Source of the DNA: Streptomyces xanthophaeus
GTDB lineage: Bacteria; Actinomycetota; Actinomycetes; Streptomycetales; Streptomycetaceae
Direction of reading: 5' to 3'
Length of the DNA: 64,000 bases
NCBI RefSeq assembly: GCF_000725805.1
Contig: NZ_JOFT01000029.1
Location: 39,149 to 103,148 of the forward strand
This document shows, in pieces, positions 1 to 7,920 of the stretch (position 1 is the stretch's first letter; each line of letters begins with the position of its first letter). The notes beneath the pieces were generated by a model. That model was given only the letters and a program-made list of their open reading frames with translations, was not told the origin of the DNA and searched no databases. A program made the translations under genes and the position numbers.

Positions 1-110
1 ACCTGATCCACCAGGCGCTGGACCGCCTCTCGGGGGCCGCGGAGCTGACGAGCACCGGCAAGCGCCTGGTGGCGGAGCTGCGCTGGGAGCTGAAGGCGGT
101 CGACGCGTGA
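1..110 (+). CDS. 3' end of upstream gene, probable FxsB-type maturase C-terminus (partial)
   Basis: An open frame runs in from the left edge and stops with TGA at 108-110. It encodes 35 residues ending ELRWELKAVDA, and its stop overlaps the GTG of the next gene (GTGA). The context of a downstream AAC(3), FxsC and FxsT is the usual surrounding of an FxsB gene, whose radical SAM/SPASM enzyme often carries a C-terminal HEXXH domain. A tail with an LTSTGKRLV segment would fit the end of such a HEXXH domain. The identity is inferred from neighbours, because no catalytic motif lies in the visible part. The peptide precursor FxsA, if present, must lie further upstream, outside this window. Confidence 0.5.
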   Translation, partial: LIHQALDRLSGAAELTSTGKRLVAELRWELKAVDA

Positions 111-916
111 CGGCGCCGCACCGCCCGGGCGCCCTGGCCCTGGCGGTGCACCTGCGCCTGCTCGGGTTGCGCCCCGGGACGCGGGTGCTGGTGCACGCCT
201 CCCTGGCGGGGACCGGGCTGGCCCCCGCCGCGCTGCGCGACGCCCTGACGGGGGTCCTGGGGCCGCGCGGGACCCTGGTGGTCCCGGCGTTCACCCCGGA
301 GAACTCCCGTACCTCCAGTGCCCATCTGGCGAGGATCGCGGGGCTGTCCGGGCCCGAGGTGGCGGCGTTCCGCGAGCGTATGCCCGCCTTCGACCCCGCG
401 AGCACCCCGAGTCAGGGCATGGGTGCCTTCGCCGAGGCGGTCCGTACCGCGCCGGGAGCCGCCCGCAGCAGCCATCCGCAGACTTCTTTCGCAGCGCTCG
501 GAAAGGACGCGGAACGGATCTGTGCGGGTCACCGCACCGAAAGCCATCTGGGCGAGGAGTCGCCCCTGGGAAAGCTGTGCTGGGAGGGAGGGCAGGTACT
601 CATGATCAATGTGGGCTTCTCCGTTTGCACCGCTTTCCATCTCGCGGAGTATCGAATTCCGAAGCCCCCCTTGCGCATGTACGAGTGTGTGGTGAAGGTG
701 AACCTTCCGGGGCGGCAGCAAGTGCTCCGCCAGGGGGGAGAGTGGACCGCATACGAGGACGTCGCGCTGGACGACAGCGATTTCGCGGAGATCGGCCGGA
801 CGTTCCCGGATTCGCGGGTGCGCAGGGGGCGGGTGGGAGGGGCGGCGGCCATGCTCTTCCCGATCCCGGATGCCGTCGATCACGCCCTTGACTGGATGAC
901 CGAAAACAGACGCTGA
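107..916 (+). CDS. AAC(3)-type acetyltransferase of the Fxs cluster
   Basis: This 269-residue protein belongs to the aminoglycoside N(3)-acetyltransferase (Antibiotic_NAT) family, which moves an acetyl group from acetyl-CoA to an amine. Visible family motifs are VLVHASL (27-33), GTLVVPAF (55-62), HPQTSFAALG (123-132), ESPLGKL (151-157) and the His/Glu pair in FHLAEY (177-182), which corresponds to the catalytic region. The GTG start overlaps the preceding stop by four bases, so the gene is translationally coupled to the probable maturase gene. In Fxs clusters an AAC(3)-like gene is a recurrent partner. A role in acetylating the modified peptide is therefore more likely here than drug resistance, but this is inference. 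The second half of the gene is visibly less GC-rich than the first. Confidence 0.8.
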   Translation: MTAPHRPGALALAVHLRLLGLRPGTRVLVHASLAGTGLAPAALRDALTGVLGPRGTLVVPAFTPENSRTSSAHLARIAGLSGPEVAAFRERMPAFDPASTPSQGMGAFAEAVRTAPGAARSSHPQTSFAALGKDAERICAGHRTESHLGEESPLGKLCWEGGQVLMINVGFSVCTAFHLAEYRIPKPPLRMYECVVKVNLPGRQQVLRQGGEWTAYEDVALDDSDFAEIGRTFPDSRVRRGRVGGAAAMLFPIPDAVDHALDWMTENRR

Positions 917-995
917 TTGACTGAACGATGAGGGGATGTGGCGAAGCAGCTCCGGAATGATGTTTCTTCGCTCGCATCTTCGGGACGGGGGTCGT

Positions 996-2345
996 GTGCC
1001 CGCATCAGTGCAGCCGTATTTTTTTCTCAGTTATGCGCATACACCGAGATTCGGGGCCGGGGGGCCCGACCCCGACATGTGGGTCGAGCGCCTCTTCCGT
1101 GATCTCTGCAGTCATGTCATGGCGCTGACGGACCTGCCCGCCGGGTCCGACGCGGGCTTCATGGACCGGGAGATACGCAGCGGCGAGGGCTGGTCGGAAC
1201 GGCTCGGGGCGGCGCTCGCCACCTGCCGGGTCTTCGTCCCCCTGTTCTCGCCGCGGTACTTCGCCAGTGAGATGTGCGGGAAGGAATGGTTCGCCTTCAC
1301 CCAGCGGCTCATCCAGAAGAGCGCCGTCAGCAACGAGCCGGCCGAGGCCATCGTGCCCGCCCTGTGGGTGCCGGTCCCGCCGTCGCAGCTGCCCGGCCCC
1401 GCCGAACGCCTGCAGTTCAACCACAACACCTTCGGCGAGCGGTACGTCACCGACGGGCTCTACGGACTGATCAAACTGCGCGGATACGCCGAGCAGTACG
1501 AGCGGGCCGTGTACGAACTGGCCAAACGGATCGTCCGGGTCGCCGAGTCCGTCCGCCTGGAGTCCACCCGCCCGGTGGACTACCGGGTCGTACCGAGCGC
1601 CTTCGGCACCCCCGGCAGCGCCGCCCGCACCCTCCAGGTCACCGTGGCGGCCGCCTCCCGGCACGATCTGCCCGAGGGCCGCAGCCCCGAGTACTACGGG
1701 GAGAGCGCCCTGGAGTGGAACCCGTACCACCCGGTCTCCCAGCGGCCCATCGCCTCCGTGGCCGAGGACCTGGTCCGGTCCCTCAACTACCGCACGACGA
1801 TGGCCTCCTTCGACGACGAGGCCGGGCACTTCGACAGCAAGCAGCCGCCGACCCGGCCCGAGATCCTGATCGTCGACCGCTGGGTGGTGGAGGACGAGCA
1901 CCGCCGCCAGCGCCTGGCCGCCTTCGACCAGGAGTCCCGGCCCTGGATCAACGTGGTCGTGCCGTGGAACCGCTACGACCACCAGAGCCGCGCGAAGGAG
2001 GCGGAACTGGCCCGGCGGCTGGAGGAGACCCTGCCCGTCAAGATGGGCCAGGGCCGGGCCGCGTGCCGGGCCGCGGCCAACGGCGTGGCCAACATGGAGA
2101 CCCTCGGGCAGATCCTGCCGCAGGTGGTCGAGGCCGCGGCCCAGCAGTTCCTCAGACATGCGCAGGTCTACCTCCCCGCAGGCAACACGCACACCGAACG
2201 CCCGCGGCTGCTCGGGCCGATGGGGATGAGCGGGCCGCCCGTACCGCCACCGGCCCCCTTCCCGCCCGACGCGCAGCAGGAACACATCGACAGCGACGCC
2301 AGCAACGACACCGACCGGGGGGACGCGGATGACAGCGAGTCGTGA
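996..2345 (+). CDS. fxsC: TIR-like protein FxsC
   Basis: The protein (449 residues from GTG 996) opens with a TIR-like domain: PYFFLSYAHT (7-16), then GWSERLGAAL, then VFVPLFSPRYFASEMCGKEW, ending at Glu97 in CGKE. That S-x-x-C-x-x-E arrangement matches the position of the catalytic glutamate of NAD-cleaving TIR domains, so enzymatic activity is possible. The rest (about 180-449) has no recognised domain and ends in an acidic tail rich in Asp and Ser. FxsC is the named TIR-like partner of FxSxx-COOH peptide systems. An in-frame GTG at 936 and ATGs at 957 and 960 are alternative starts; 996 was chosen because homologues, as I recall them, begin just before the TIR strand. The 3' end overlaps fxsT by 17 bases. 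Confidence 0.85.
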   Translation: MPASVQPYFFLSYAHTPRFGAGGPDPDMWVERLFRDLCSHVMALTDLPAGSDAGFMDREIRSGEGWSERLGAALATCRVFVPLFSPRYFASEMCGKEWFAFTQRLIQKSAVSNEPAEAIVPALWVPVPPSQLPGPAERLQFNHNTFGERYVTDGLYGLIKLRGYAEQYERAVYELAKRIVRVAESVRLESTRPVDYRVVPSAFGTPGSAARTLQVTVAAASRHDLPEGRSPEYYGESALEWNPYHPVSQRPIASVAEDLVRSLNYRTTMASFDDEAGHFDSKQPPTRPEILIVDRWVVEDEHRRQRLAAFDQESRPWINVVVPWNRYDHQSRAKEAELARRLEETLPVKMGQGRAACRAAANGVANMETLGQILPQVVEAAAQQFLRHAQVYLPAGNTHTERPRLLGPMGMSGPPVPPPAPFPPDAQQEHIDSDASNDTDRGDADDSES

Positions 2346-5300
2346 CAGCCGGGACAGCCGTGACGGACGCATCGTCACCTTCTACTCGTACAAGGGCGGC
2401 ACGGGCCGCACCATGGCACTGGCCAACACCGCCTGGATCCTCGCCGCCAACGGCAAGCGGGTCCTCGCCGTGGACTGGGACCTGGAGGCCCCGGGCCTGC
2501 ACCGCTTCTTCCACCCCTTCCTGGACCCCTCCACCCTCGGGGCCACCACCGGGGTCATCGACCTGATCAGCGAGTACGCCTGGGCCGCGACCAGCCCGGT
2601 GCAGCGCGCCGACGACTGGCACAAGGACTACGCGCGGATCCAGCCGCACGCCGTCTCCCTGACCCCCGAGACCCTCGGCTGGGAGTTCCCGGACGGCGGC
2701 ACCCTCGACTTCGTCTCGGCGGGGCGGCAGAACCGCGAGTACTCCGCGACCGTCTCCACCTTCGACTGGGACAACTTCTACGACCGCCTCGGCGGCGGAC
2801 TCTTCTTCGACGCCTTACGCGCGGACATGAAGCAGAACTACGACTACGTCCTCATCGACAGCCGCACCGGACTGTCCGACATCGCGGACATCTGCACCGT
2901 GCACCTCCCCGACGTCCTCGTCGACTGCTTCACCCTCTCCGACCAGTCCATCGACGGCGCCGCCTCCGTCGCCCGGCAGATCGACGAGCGGTTCAACGAC
3001 CGCGGGATCAAGATCTACCCGGTGCCGATGCGCATCGACGAGGGCGAGAAGGAGAAGGCTGACGCCGGCCGGGCCCTGGCCCGCATCAAGTTCGACCGCT
3101 TCCCGAGCGGCCTCGTCGGTGAGGACCTCACCTCCTACTGGGGCGCGGTGGAGATCCCGTACCGGCCCTACTACGCCTACGAGGAGACCCTGGCCACCTT
3201 CGGCGACGAGGCCGGGCTCACCAACTCCCTGCTGTCCGCCTTCGAACGGCTGACGACGGTGGTCACCGAGGGCGAGGTCACCTCCATGCCGGCCATCGGA
3301 GAGGAGGTCCGGCTGCGCATCCGGGACGCCTTCACCCGGCGCCGCCCGGCCCTGCCCGCCGACCTGTTCCTCTCCTACGTCGCCGAGAACCGGATGTGGG
3401 CCGACTGGATCGAGTCGGTCCTGACCCGGGCCGGGTTCCGGGTCGTCCCCAGGGACGTCTCCGCCGAACCGCAGTCCTCCGGCTCCGGCTCCGGGGACAC
3501 CCTCGGCGGGGCGGGCATCAGCGTGGACACCGCCGCCCGGACCGTGGTGCTGCTCTCCAGCGCCTACCTGAAGTCGGCCCGGGCCGTGGACGTGTGGAAC
3601 CGGGCGGCCGCCGAGGACCCGACGGGCGGCCGGCGCCAGCTGGTGCCGCTGCGGGTGGGCGACGTACGGCTCGCCACGCCCTACATCGACCGGAACCCGG
3701 TGGACCTCTTCCGCCTCGACGAGGTGCACGCCACCACGGCGCTGCTGCGCGCGGTGGAACGGCCGATGGCCCTGCCCGACAGCGTCAGCAGTGCATCCCA
3801 GCCCGGCCCCCGCTTCCCCGGGACGGTCCCGAAGATCTGGAACGCGCCGCCCCGCAACCCCGGCTTCACCGGGCGCAGCATCGTGCTGGAGCGGATGCGC
3901 GACCAGCTCGGCGGCGGCATGGCCGTGGTGCTCCCGCAGCCGCAGACGCTCTACGGTCTGGGCGGAGTCGGCAAGACGCAGGTGGCGCTGGAGTACGTGC
4001 ACCGGTTCATGGCGGACTACGACCTGGTGTGGTGGATCTCCTCGGAGCAGACCGACGACGTGGTCGCGGCCCTCGCGGAGCTGGCCGTACGGCTCGGCGC
4101 GCAGACCGGGGAGGACATGTCGGCCGCCTCGCAGGAGGCGATCGACCTGCTGCGGCGCGGGGTGCCGTCCTCGCGGTGGCTGCTGGTCTTCGACAACGCC
4201 GACGATCCGGAGACCCTCAAGCGGTTCTTCCCGCCGGGCGGGCCGGGCCACGTGCTGGTGACCTCCCGCAACCAGTCCTGGTCGCAGTACGGGGACGCGC
4301 TGCCGGTGGACGTGTTCCTGCGGGAGGAGTCCATCGAGCACCTCCAGCGCCGGGCCCCGGGGCTCAGCAAGGAGGACGCCGAGCAGGTGGCCGTGGCGGT
4401 GGGCGACCTGCCGCTCGCGGTGGAGCAGGCCGGTGCCTGGATCGCGGAGACCGCGACCCCGGTGTCCGCGTACATCGAGCAGCTGGCCCAGCAGGCCGCG
4501 CGGGTGCTGGCGCTGAACCAGCCGCCCGGTTACCCGGAGCCGGTGGCCGCGACCTGGAACGTGTCCATAGAGCGGCTCCAGTCCCGCTCCCCCGCCGCCG
4601 TACGGCTGTTGCAGCTGTGCGCCTTCTTCGCGCCCGAGCCGATCTCGGCGAACCTGCTCTACAGCAAGGAGATGATCGACGCGCTGAAGCCGTACGACTC
4701 CTCCCTTCAGGAGAAGCTGGTGCTGGGCCGGGTGATCCGGGAGATCGGCCGCTTCGCGCTGGCCAAGGTCGACCAGGTCAGCAACAGCATCCAGGTCCAC
4801 CGGCTGGTCCAGGCGGTGATCCGGGCACAGCTGTCGGAGGAGGAGCAGAGCCAGGCCCGGCACGCGGTGCACCGGATCCTGGCGGGCGCGCGGCCGGACG
4901 ACGACGAGCCGATAGACAATCCGGAGACCTGGCCGCGGTTCAACACGATCTGGCCGCACCTGACCCCGTCCGAGGCCCGGTACTGCAAGGAGCCGGAGAC
5001 GCGCCGGCTGCTGATCGACCGGGTGCGCTACCTGTGGAAGCGCGGTGACTTCAAGGCCGCCTACGCGCTGGGCGAGGAGCTGCGCGAGGTCTGGAAGGCG
5101 ACCCTGGGCGACCACGACCTGCAGTACCTGTACCTGCGGTTCCACCTCTCCAACATCCTGCGCTCGCAGGGCCGGTTCGTGGAGGCGATGGAGCTGGACG
5201 AGGGCACGCTGGAGCGGCAGCGCAACGCGCTCGGGCCCTCTCACCCGCACACGTACATGACCACCAGCGGTCTGGCGATGGACCTCGGCGCGCTCGGCCG

Positions 5301-6318
5301 GTACGGCGAGGCGATGGAGCTGGCCACGGCCGCGCACGAGGGCTTCGGGCAGATCTTCCACGAGGCGCATCCGCGCACCCTGGCCGCCGCGAACAACCTG
5401 GCCCTGAACCTGCGCATGATCGGCCAGTACTCCCGGGCCCGGGAGATCGACCAGGAGGTCTTCGACCGGCGCACGGAGGTGCTGGGCCCGGACCACCCGT
5501 ACACCCTGTCCTCGGCGCAGAACCTGGCCCGCGACCTGCGCGAGGTGGGCCGGTACGACGATTCGGTGCAGCTGCTGAGCCGGGCGTACGAGACGTACAA
5601 GCGGCAGCTGGGCCGGGCCTTCCCGGGCACGCTGTCGGCGGCGAAGAACCTGGCGGTGTCGCTGCGGCGGGCCGGTGACGTGGAGGACGCGCTGCGGCTG
5701 ACCACGGCGACCCGCAACCGCTACCGGGCCAAGTACACCTCGGTCAACCCGGACCTGCTGGCCTGCGAACTGAACCTGGCCGCGGACCTGTTCGCGACCG
5801 GTGACCCGGGCGGGGCGCGGGACCTGGCGCAGGAGGTGGTGGACGAGTACATGAAGGTGCCGGGCGAGCGGCACCCGTACACCCTGGCCGCGGTGAACAA
5901 CCTGGCGGTCTTCCACTGGGGCACGGGAGCGGCGGAGACGGCCGACCCGATGCTGCGGCAGACGATCCTGCACATGCGCGAGGTGCTGGGCGACAACCAT
6001 CCGCACACCATCTTCGCCCACCTCAACCTGGCCAACGCCCGCGCGGACCTGGGCGATCCGGAGGGGGCGCTGGAGCTGGAGCGCCTCGCGGTGCGGCGGC
6101 TGCGCGAGGCGCTGGGGGTGCACCATCCCGAGACCCTGGCCAGTGCCTCCAACATGGCGGTCAGCCTGGACATGATGGGCCGCAAGGAGGAAGCGGCCCG
6201 GGTGCGGGCCGAGGCGGTGTCCGAGCTGACGCGGCTGCTCGGCGAGGACCACGGCCTGACCCGGTACGCCCGCGACGAGCGGCGGGTCCACCGCGACCTG
6301 GAGCCCCTCGCCGTGTGA
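2329..6318 (+). CDS. fxsT: FxSxx-COOH system protein FxsT: MinD-like ATPase + TIR + NB-ARC + TPR
   Basis: This 1329-residue protein has four modules. Residues 14-300 form a MinD/ParA-like ATPase with the variant P-loop KGGTGRT (22-28), in which the usual P-loop Lys is Arg (the KGGVGR-motif variant class). Residues 345 to about 480 are TIR-like (DLFLSYVAE), but the segment where a catalytic Glu is expected reads DVWNRAA, so it is probably non-catalytic. Residues about 510-830 are an NB-ARC NTPase with Walker A GLGGVGKT (543-550), Walker B WLLVFDNADD (617-626), HVLVTSRN and GDLPLAVEQAG. Residues about 890-1310 carry kinesin-light-chain-like TPRs with recurring HP-x-T-L-x-x-x-N-N-L-A motifs. The layout is that of a STAND sensor-switch: TPRs sense, NB-ARC oligomerises and TIR recruits. 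The start ATG lies inside fxsC. The match to the Fxs-system TPR protein is strong. Confidence 0.88.
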   Translation: MTASRDSRDSRDGRIVTFYSYKGGTGRTMALANTAWILAANGKRVLAVDWDLEAPGLHRFFHPFLDPSTLGATTGVIDLISEYAWAATSPVQRADDWHKDYARIQPHAVSLTPETLGWEFPDGGTLDFVSAGRQNREYSATVSTFDWDNFYDRLGGGLFFDALRADMKQNYDYVLIDSRTGLSDIADICTVHLPDVLVDCFTLSDQSIDGAASVARQIDERFNDRGIKIYPVPMRIDEGEKEKADAGRALARIKFDRFPSGLVGEDLTSYWGAVEIPYRPYYAYEETLATFGDEAGLTNSLLSAFERLTTVVTEGEVTSMPAIGEEVRLRIRDAFTRRRPALPADLFLSYVAENRMWADWIESVLTRAGFRVVPRDVSAEPQSSGSGSGDTLGGAGISVDTAARTVVLLSSAYLKSARAVDVWNRAAAEDPTGGRRQLVPLRVGDVRLATPYIDRNPVDLFRLDEVHATTALLRAVERPMALPDSVSSASQPGPRFPGTVPKIWNAPPRNPGFTGRSIVLERMRDQLGGGMAVVLPQPQTLYGLGGVGKTQVALEYVHRFMADYDLVWWISSEQTDDVVAALAELAVRLGAQTGEDMSAASQEAIDLLRRGVPSSRWLLVFDNADDPETLKRFFPPGGPGHVLVTSRNQSWSQYGDALPVDVFLREESIEHLQRRAPGLSKEDAEQVAVAVGDLPLAVEQAGAWIAETATPVSAYIEQLAQQAARVLALNQPPGYPEPVAATWNVSIERLQSRSPAAVRLLQLCAFFAPEPISANLLYSKEMIDALKPYDSSLQEKLVLGRVIREIGRFALAKVDQVSNSIQVHRLVQAVIRAQLSEEEQSQARHAVHRILAGARPDDDEPIDNPETWPRFNTIWPHLTPSEARYCKEPETRRLLIDRVRYLWKRGDFKAAYALGEELREVWKATLGDHDLQYLYLRFHLSNILRSQGRFVEAMELDEGTLERQRNALGPSHPHTYMTTSGLAMDLGALGRYGEAMELATAAHEGFGQIFHEAHPRTLAAANNLALNLRMIGQYSRAREIDQEVFDRRTEVLGPDHPYTLSSAQNLARDLREVGRYDDSVQLLSRAYETYKRQLGRAFPGTLSAAKNLAVSLRRAGDVEDALRLTTATRNRYRAKYTSVNPDLLACELNLAADLFATGDPGGARDLAQEVVDEYMKVPGERHPYTLAAVNNLAVFHWGTGAAETADPMLRQTILHMREVLGDNHPHTIFAHLNLANARADLGDPEGALELERLAVRRLREALGVHHPETLASASNMAVSLDMMGRKEEAARVRAEAVSELTRLLGEDHGLTRYARDERRVHRDLEPLAV

Positions 6319-6325
6319 TCCGACC

Positions 6326-6369
6326 GCGGGCGGCGGGGCCCTCGCCACGACGGGGGTCCCGCCGCCCGC
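6326..6369 (+). terminator. GC-rich hairpin between fxsT and the SLATT gene
   Basis: The arms 6326-6341 and 6354-6369 pair over 16 bases with one mismatch around a 12-nt loop. There is no T-tract, and the hairpin lies 8 nt past the fxsT stop and 21 nt before the next start. It could be a terminator or an attenuator that lowers expression of the membrane protein relative to fxsT. Confidence 0.5.
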
Positions 6370-6390
6370 CACCCGACAGCAGGGGGCGCT

Positions 6391-7299
6391 GTGACCGACA
6401 GCACGACCTTTCGCAACGAGGACCTGCCGGCCCTCTTCCACCACACCGACCAGGCGGCGGTCTCCCGGCAGCGGGAGTCCACCCAGGCCACGCGCGCCCA
6501 GCTGATGCTGCTGGTCGCGGCCGCGGCGGCCGCCGCGCTGCCCTCGGGGCCGCAGCTGGGCCCGCTGCGCGTGTTCGGGCTGCTGAGCGTGCTCGCGTAC
6601 ACCGGGGTGCTGGCCGTGGGCGTACGGGCGACCAGGCGCCGGGCCCGCCCGCAGTGGCAGCTCAACCGCAGTGCGGCGGAGTTCATCAAGTCGCTGGCCT
6701 GGCGCTACGCCGTGCACGGTGCGCCCTTCGGCAGTGCCGAGGACGGGCCGCAGGACATCTACCGGACGCGTCTGGAGGCGGGGCTGGACGAGCTGCGCAA
6801 GATGGGCTGGGAGGACCCGCGGGCCGCCGGGCAGGTGCCGCAGGGCGGGGAGATCACCGGCGCGATGCAGCGGCTGCGCGGGCAGGACTACCAGGTGCGG
6901 CGGGAGACGTACGTCCGGGACCGGCTGATCGAGCAGCGCAACTGGTACCGGCGGCGGACGGAGGTGTCCCGGCGGGCGACCCTGGTGTGGTCGTGGACGA
7001 TCGTGCTGCTGACCTGCCTGGCCCTGCTGTTCGCGGCGTTCGGCACCTTCGGTTCGGGTCCGGGGCCCGAGCTCACGGGGCTGCTGAGCGCGGCGGCGGC
7101 GGCCGGGATCGCCTGGAACGAGGTGCGCCGCCACCATCCGCTGATCGAGGCGCACACCCTGATCGAGCAGGACCTGGCGGCGATGATGGTCGTCATGCAG
7201 ACGACGATCACCGAGTCGCAGTGGCCGTCCGCGGTGTACGAGACGGAGCGGTACGTATCGCCGCAGCACACGGACTGGCTGGCCCGGCACAGCAGTTGA
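6391..7299 (+). CDS. DUF4231/SLATT-type four-helix membrane protein
   Basis: The protein has 302 residues and a GTG start preceded by AGGGGG. Two hydrophobic segments (about 38-50 and 60-77) are followed by a charged 115-residue stretch, then two more (197-219 and 227-243) and a C-terminal helix ending in the YVSPQHTDWLARH signature typical of DUF4231. SLATT domains were proposed by Burroughs, Aravind and colleagues to be pore-forming effectors in nucleotide-centred conflict systems. The position directly after fxsT, on the same strand, suggests that the TIR/STAND protein controls it. No enzymatic motif is present. Family placement rests on topology and the C-terminal motif; the effector role is inferred. 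Confidence 0.75.
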   Translation: MTDSTTFRNEDLPALFHHTDQAAVSRQRESTQATRAQLMLLVAAAAAAALPSGPQLGPLRVFGLLSVLAYTGVLAVGVRATRRRARPQWQLNRSAAEFIKSLAWRYAVHGAPFGSAEDGPQDIYRTRLEAGLDELRKMGWEDPRAAGQVPQGGEITGAMQRLRGQDYQVRRETYVRDRLIEQRNWYRRRTEVSRRATLVWSWTIVLLTCLALLFAAFGTFGSGPGPELTGLLSAAAAAGIAWNEVRRHHPLIEAHTLIEQDLAAMMVVMQTTITESQWPSAVYETERYVSPQHTDWLARHSS

Positions 7300-7344
7300 C
7301 GCGGGCGGTGCGGGCGGCGGGGGCGCGGCCGGGGGCGGTGGTGT

Positions 7345-7824
7345 TCAGTCCCGGGTCACGCCTTCGCGCCAGATCACGGTGACCGGTTTCCCGAGGGCCC
7401 GCGCGTAGGCGACGATCTCGGCGGTGCCGCCGTGCCCCCGGGCGGGCAGTCCGTCCCAGACGGCGACGATCCGGTCGCAGGAGTCGGCGATGTAGGTGCC
7501 GGCAGCGTAGTAGGCCTCGTCCGTGGAGCGGGCGAAGTCCATCCGGACCTCCTGGGCGGCCCGGCGTTTGAGCCGCCGGTAGCGGGCCAGCGCCTCGGCG
7601 CCCTCGAAGCCCTCCTCGTAGTCCCCGCTGGGGATGACCACGGTGAGGTCGGCGCCGCATTCCAGCGCGATGCAGGCGAACAGCTGGTCCGCGCCCTCCG
7701 CGAGGCTGGAGAAGGCCTCCAGGGGCCCCCGGTGGCCGGCCAGTACGGCCCGCAGGGCGTCCTCCACATGGCCGAGCGCCTCACGCGGAATGAACCGGTG
7801 CCCGGTCACGCCGATGCGCTTCAT
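7345..7824 (-). CDS. SLOG-fold (LOG/DprA-like) nucleotide-binding protein
   Basis: The 159-residue protein has the Rossmann-like SLOG pattern: GVTGHR (5-10), SSLAEGADQLFA (39-50), VVIP (62-65), AVWDG (121-125) and the Gly-rich GHGGTAE loop (130-136), ending in KPVTVIW. This fold covers LOG phosphoribohydrolases, DprA and the SLOG sensor/generator domains of conflict systems that bind or make nucleotide signals. The ATG at 7824 was preferred over longer starts because GGAGG lies upstream and the fold begins at once. It is convergent with the SLATT gene, with 45 bases between the stops. SLOG and SLATT domains occur together in nucleotide-driven defence loci, so this gene may belong functionally with the Fxs cluster despite its orientation. 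Confidence 0.7.
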   Translation of the reverse strand: MKRIGVTGHRFIPREALGHVEDALRAVLAGHRGPLEAFSSLAEGADQLFACIALECGADLTVVIPSGDYEEGFEGAEALARYRRLKRRAAQEVRMDFARSTDEAYYAAGTYIADSCDRIVAVWDGLPARGHGGTAEIVAYARALGKPVTVIWREGVTRD

Positions 7825-7850
7825 ACGGAATCCTGCCTCCCCCGTGGACG

Positions 7851-7899
7851 CGTACCCCTGGACATCCTCCCAGAAGGCGGGGGGACGTCCAGGGGTACG
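7851..7899 (-). terminator. Hairpin downstream of the S1 protease gene
   Basis: The arms 7851-7863 and 7887-7899 pair perfectly over 13 bases, and a smaller C/G-rich pairing sits inside the loop. It lies between the protease stop (7921) and the SLOG gene start (7824) and is best read as the protease terminator. It also separates the SLOG gene from readthrough. Confidence 0.6.
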
Positions 7900-7920
7900 A
7901 CAGGGGCGCACGGGTCACCG

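Noticed and set aside
2815..7290. A 1491-residue open frame on the minus strand opposite fxsT and the SLATT gene
   Set aside because: It is an antisense shadow caused by high GC. Its translation is Arg/Gly/Val/Leu/Pro-rich without motifs, while the plus strand encodes clear domains.
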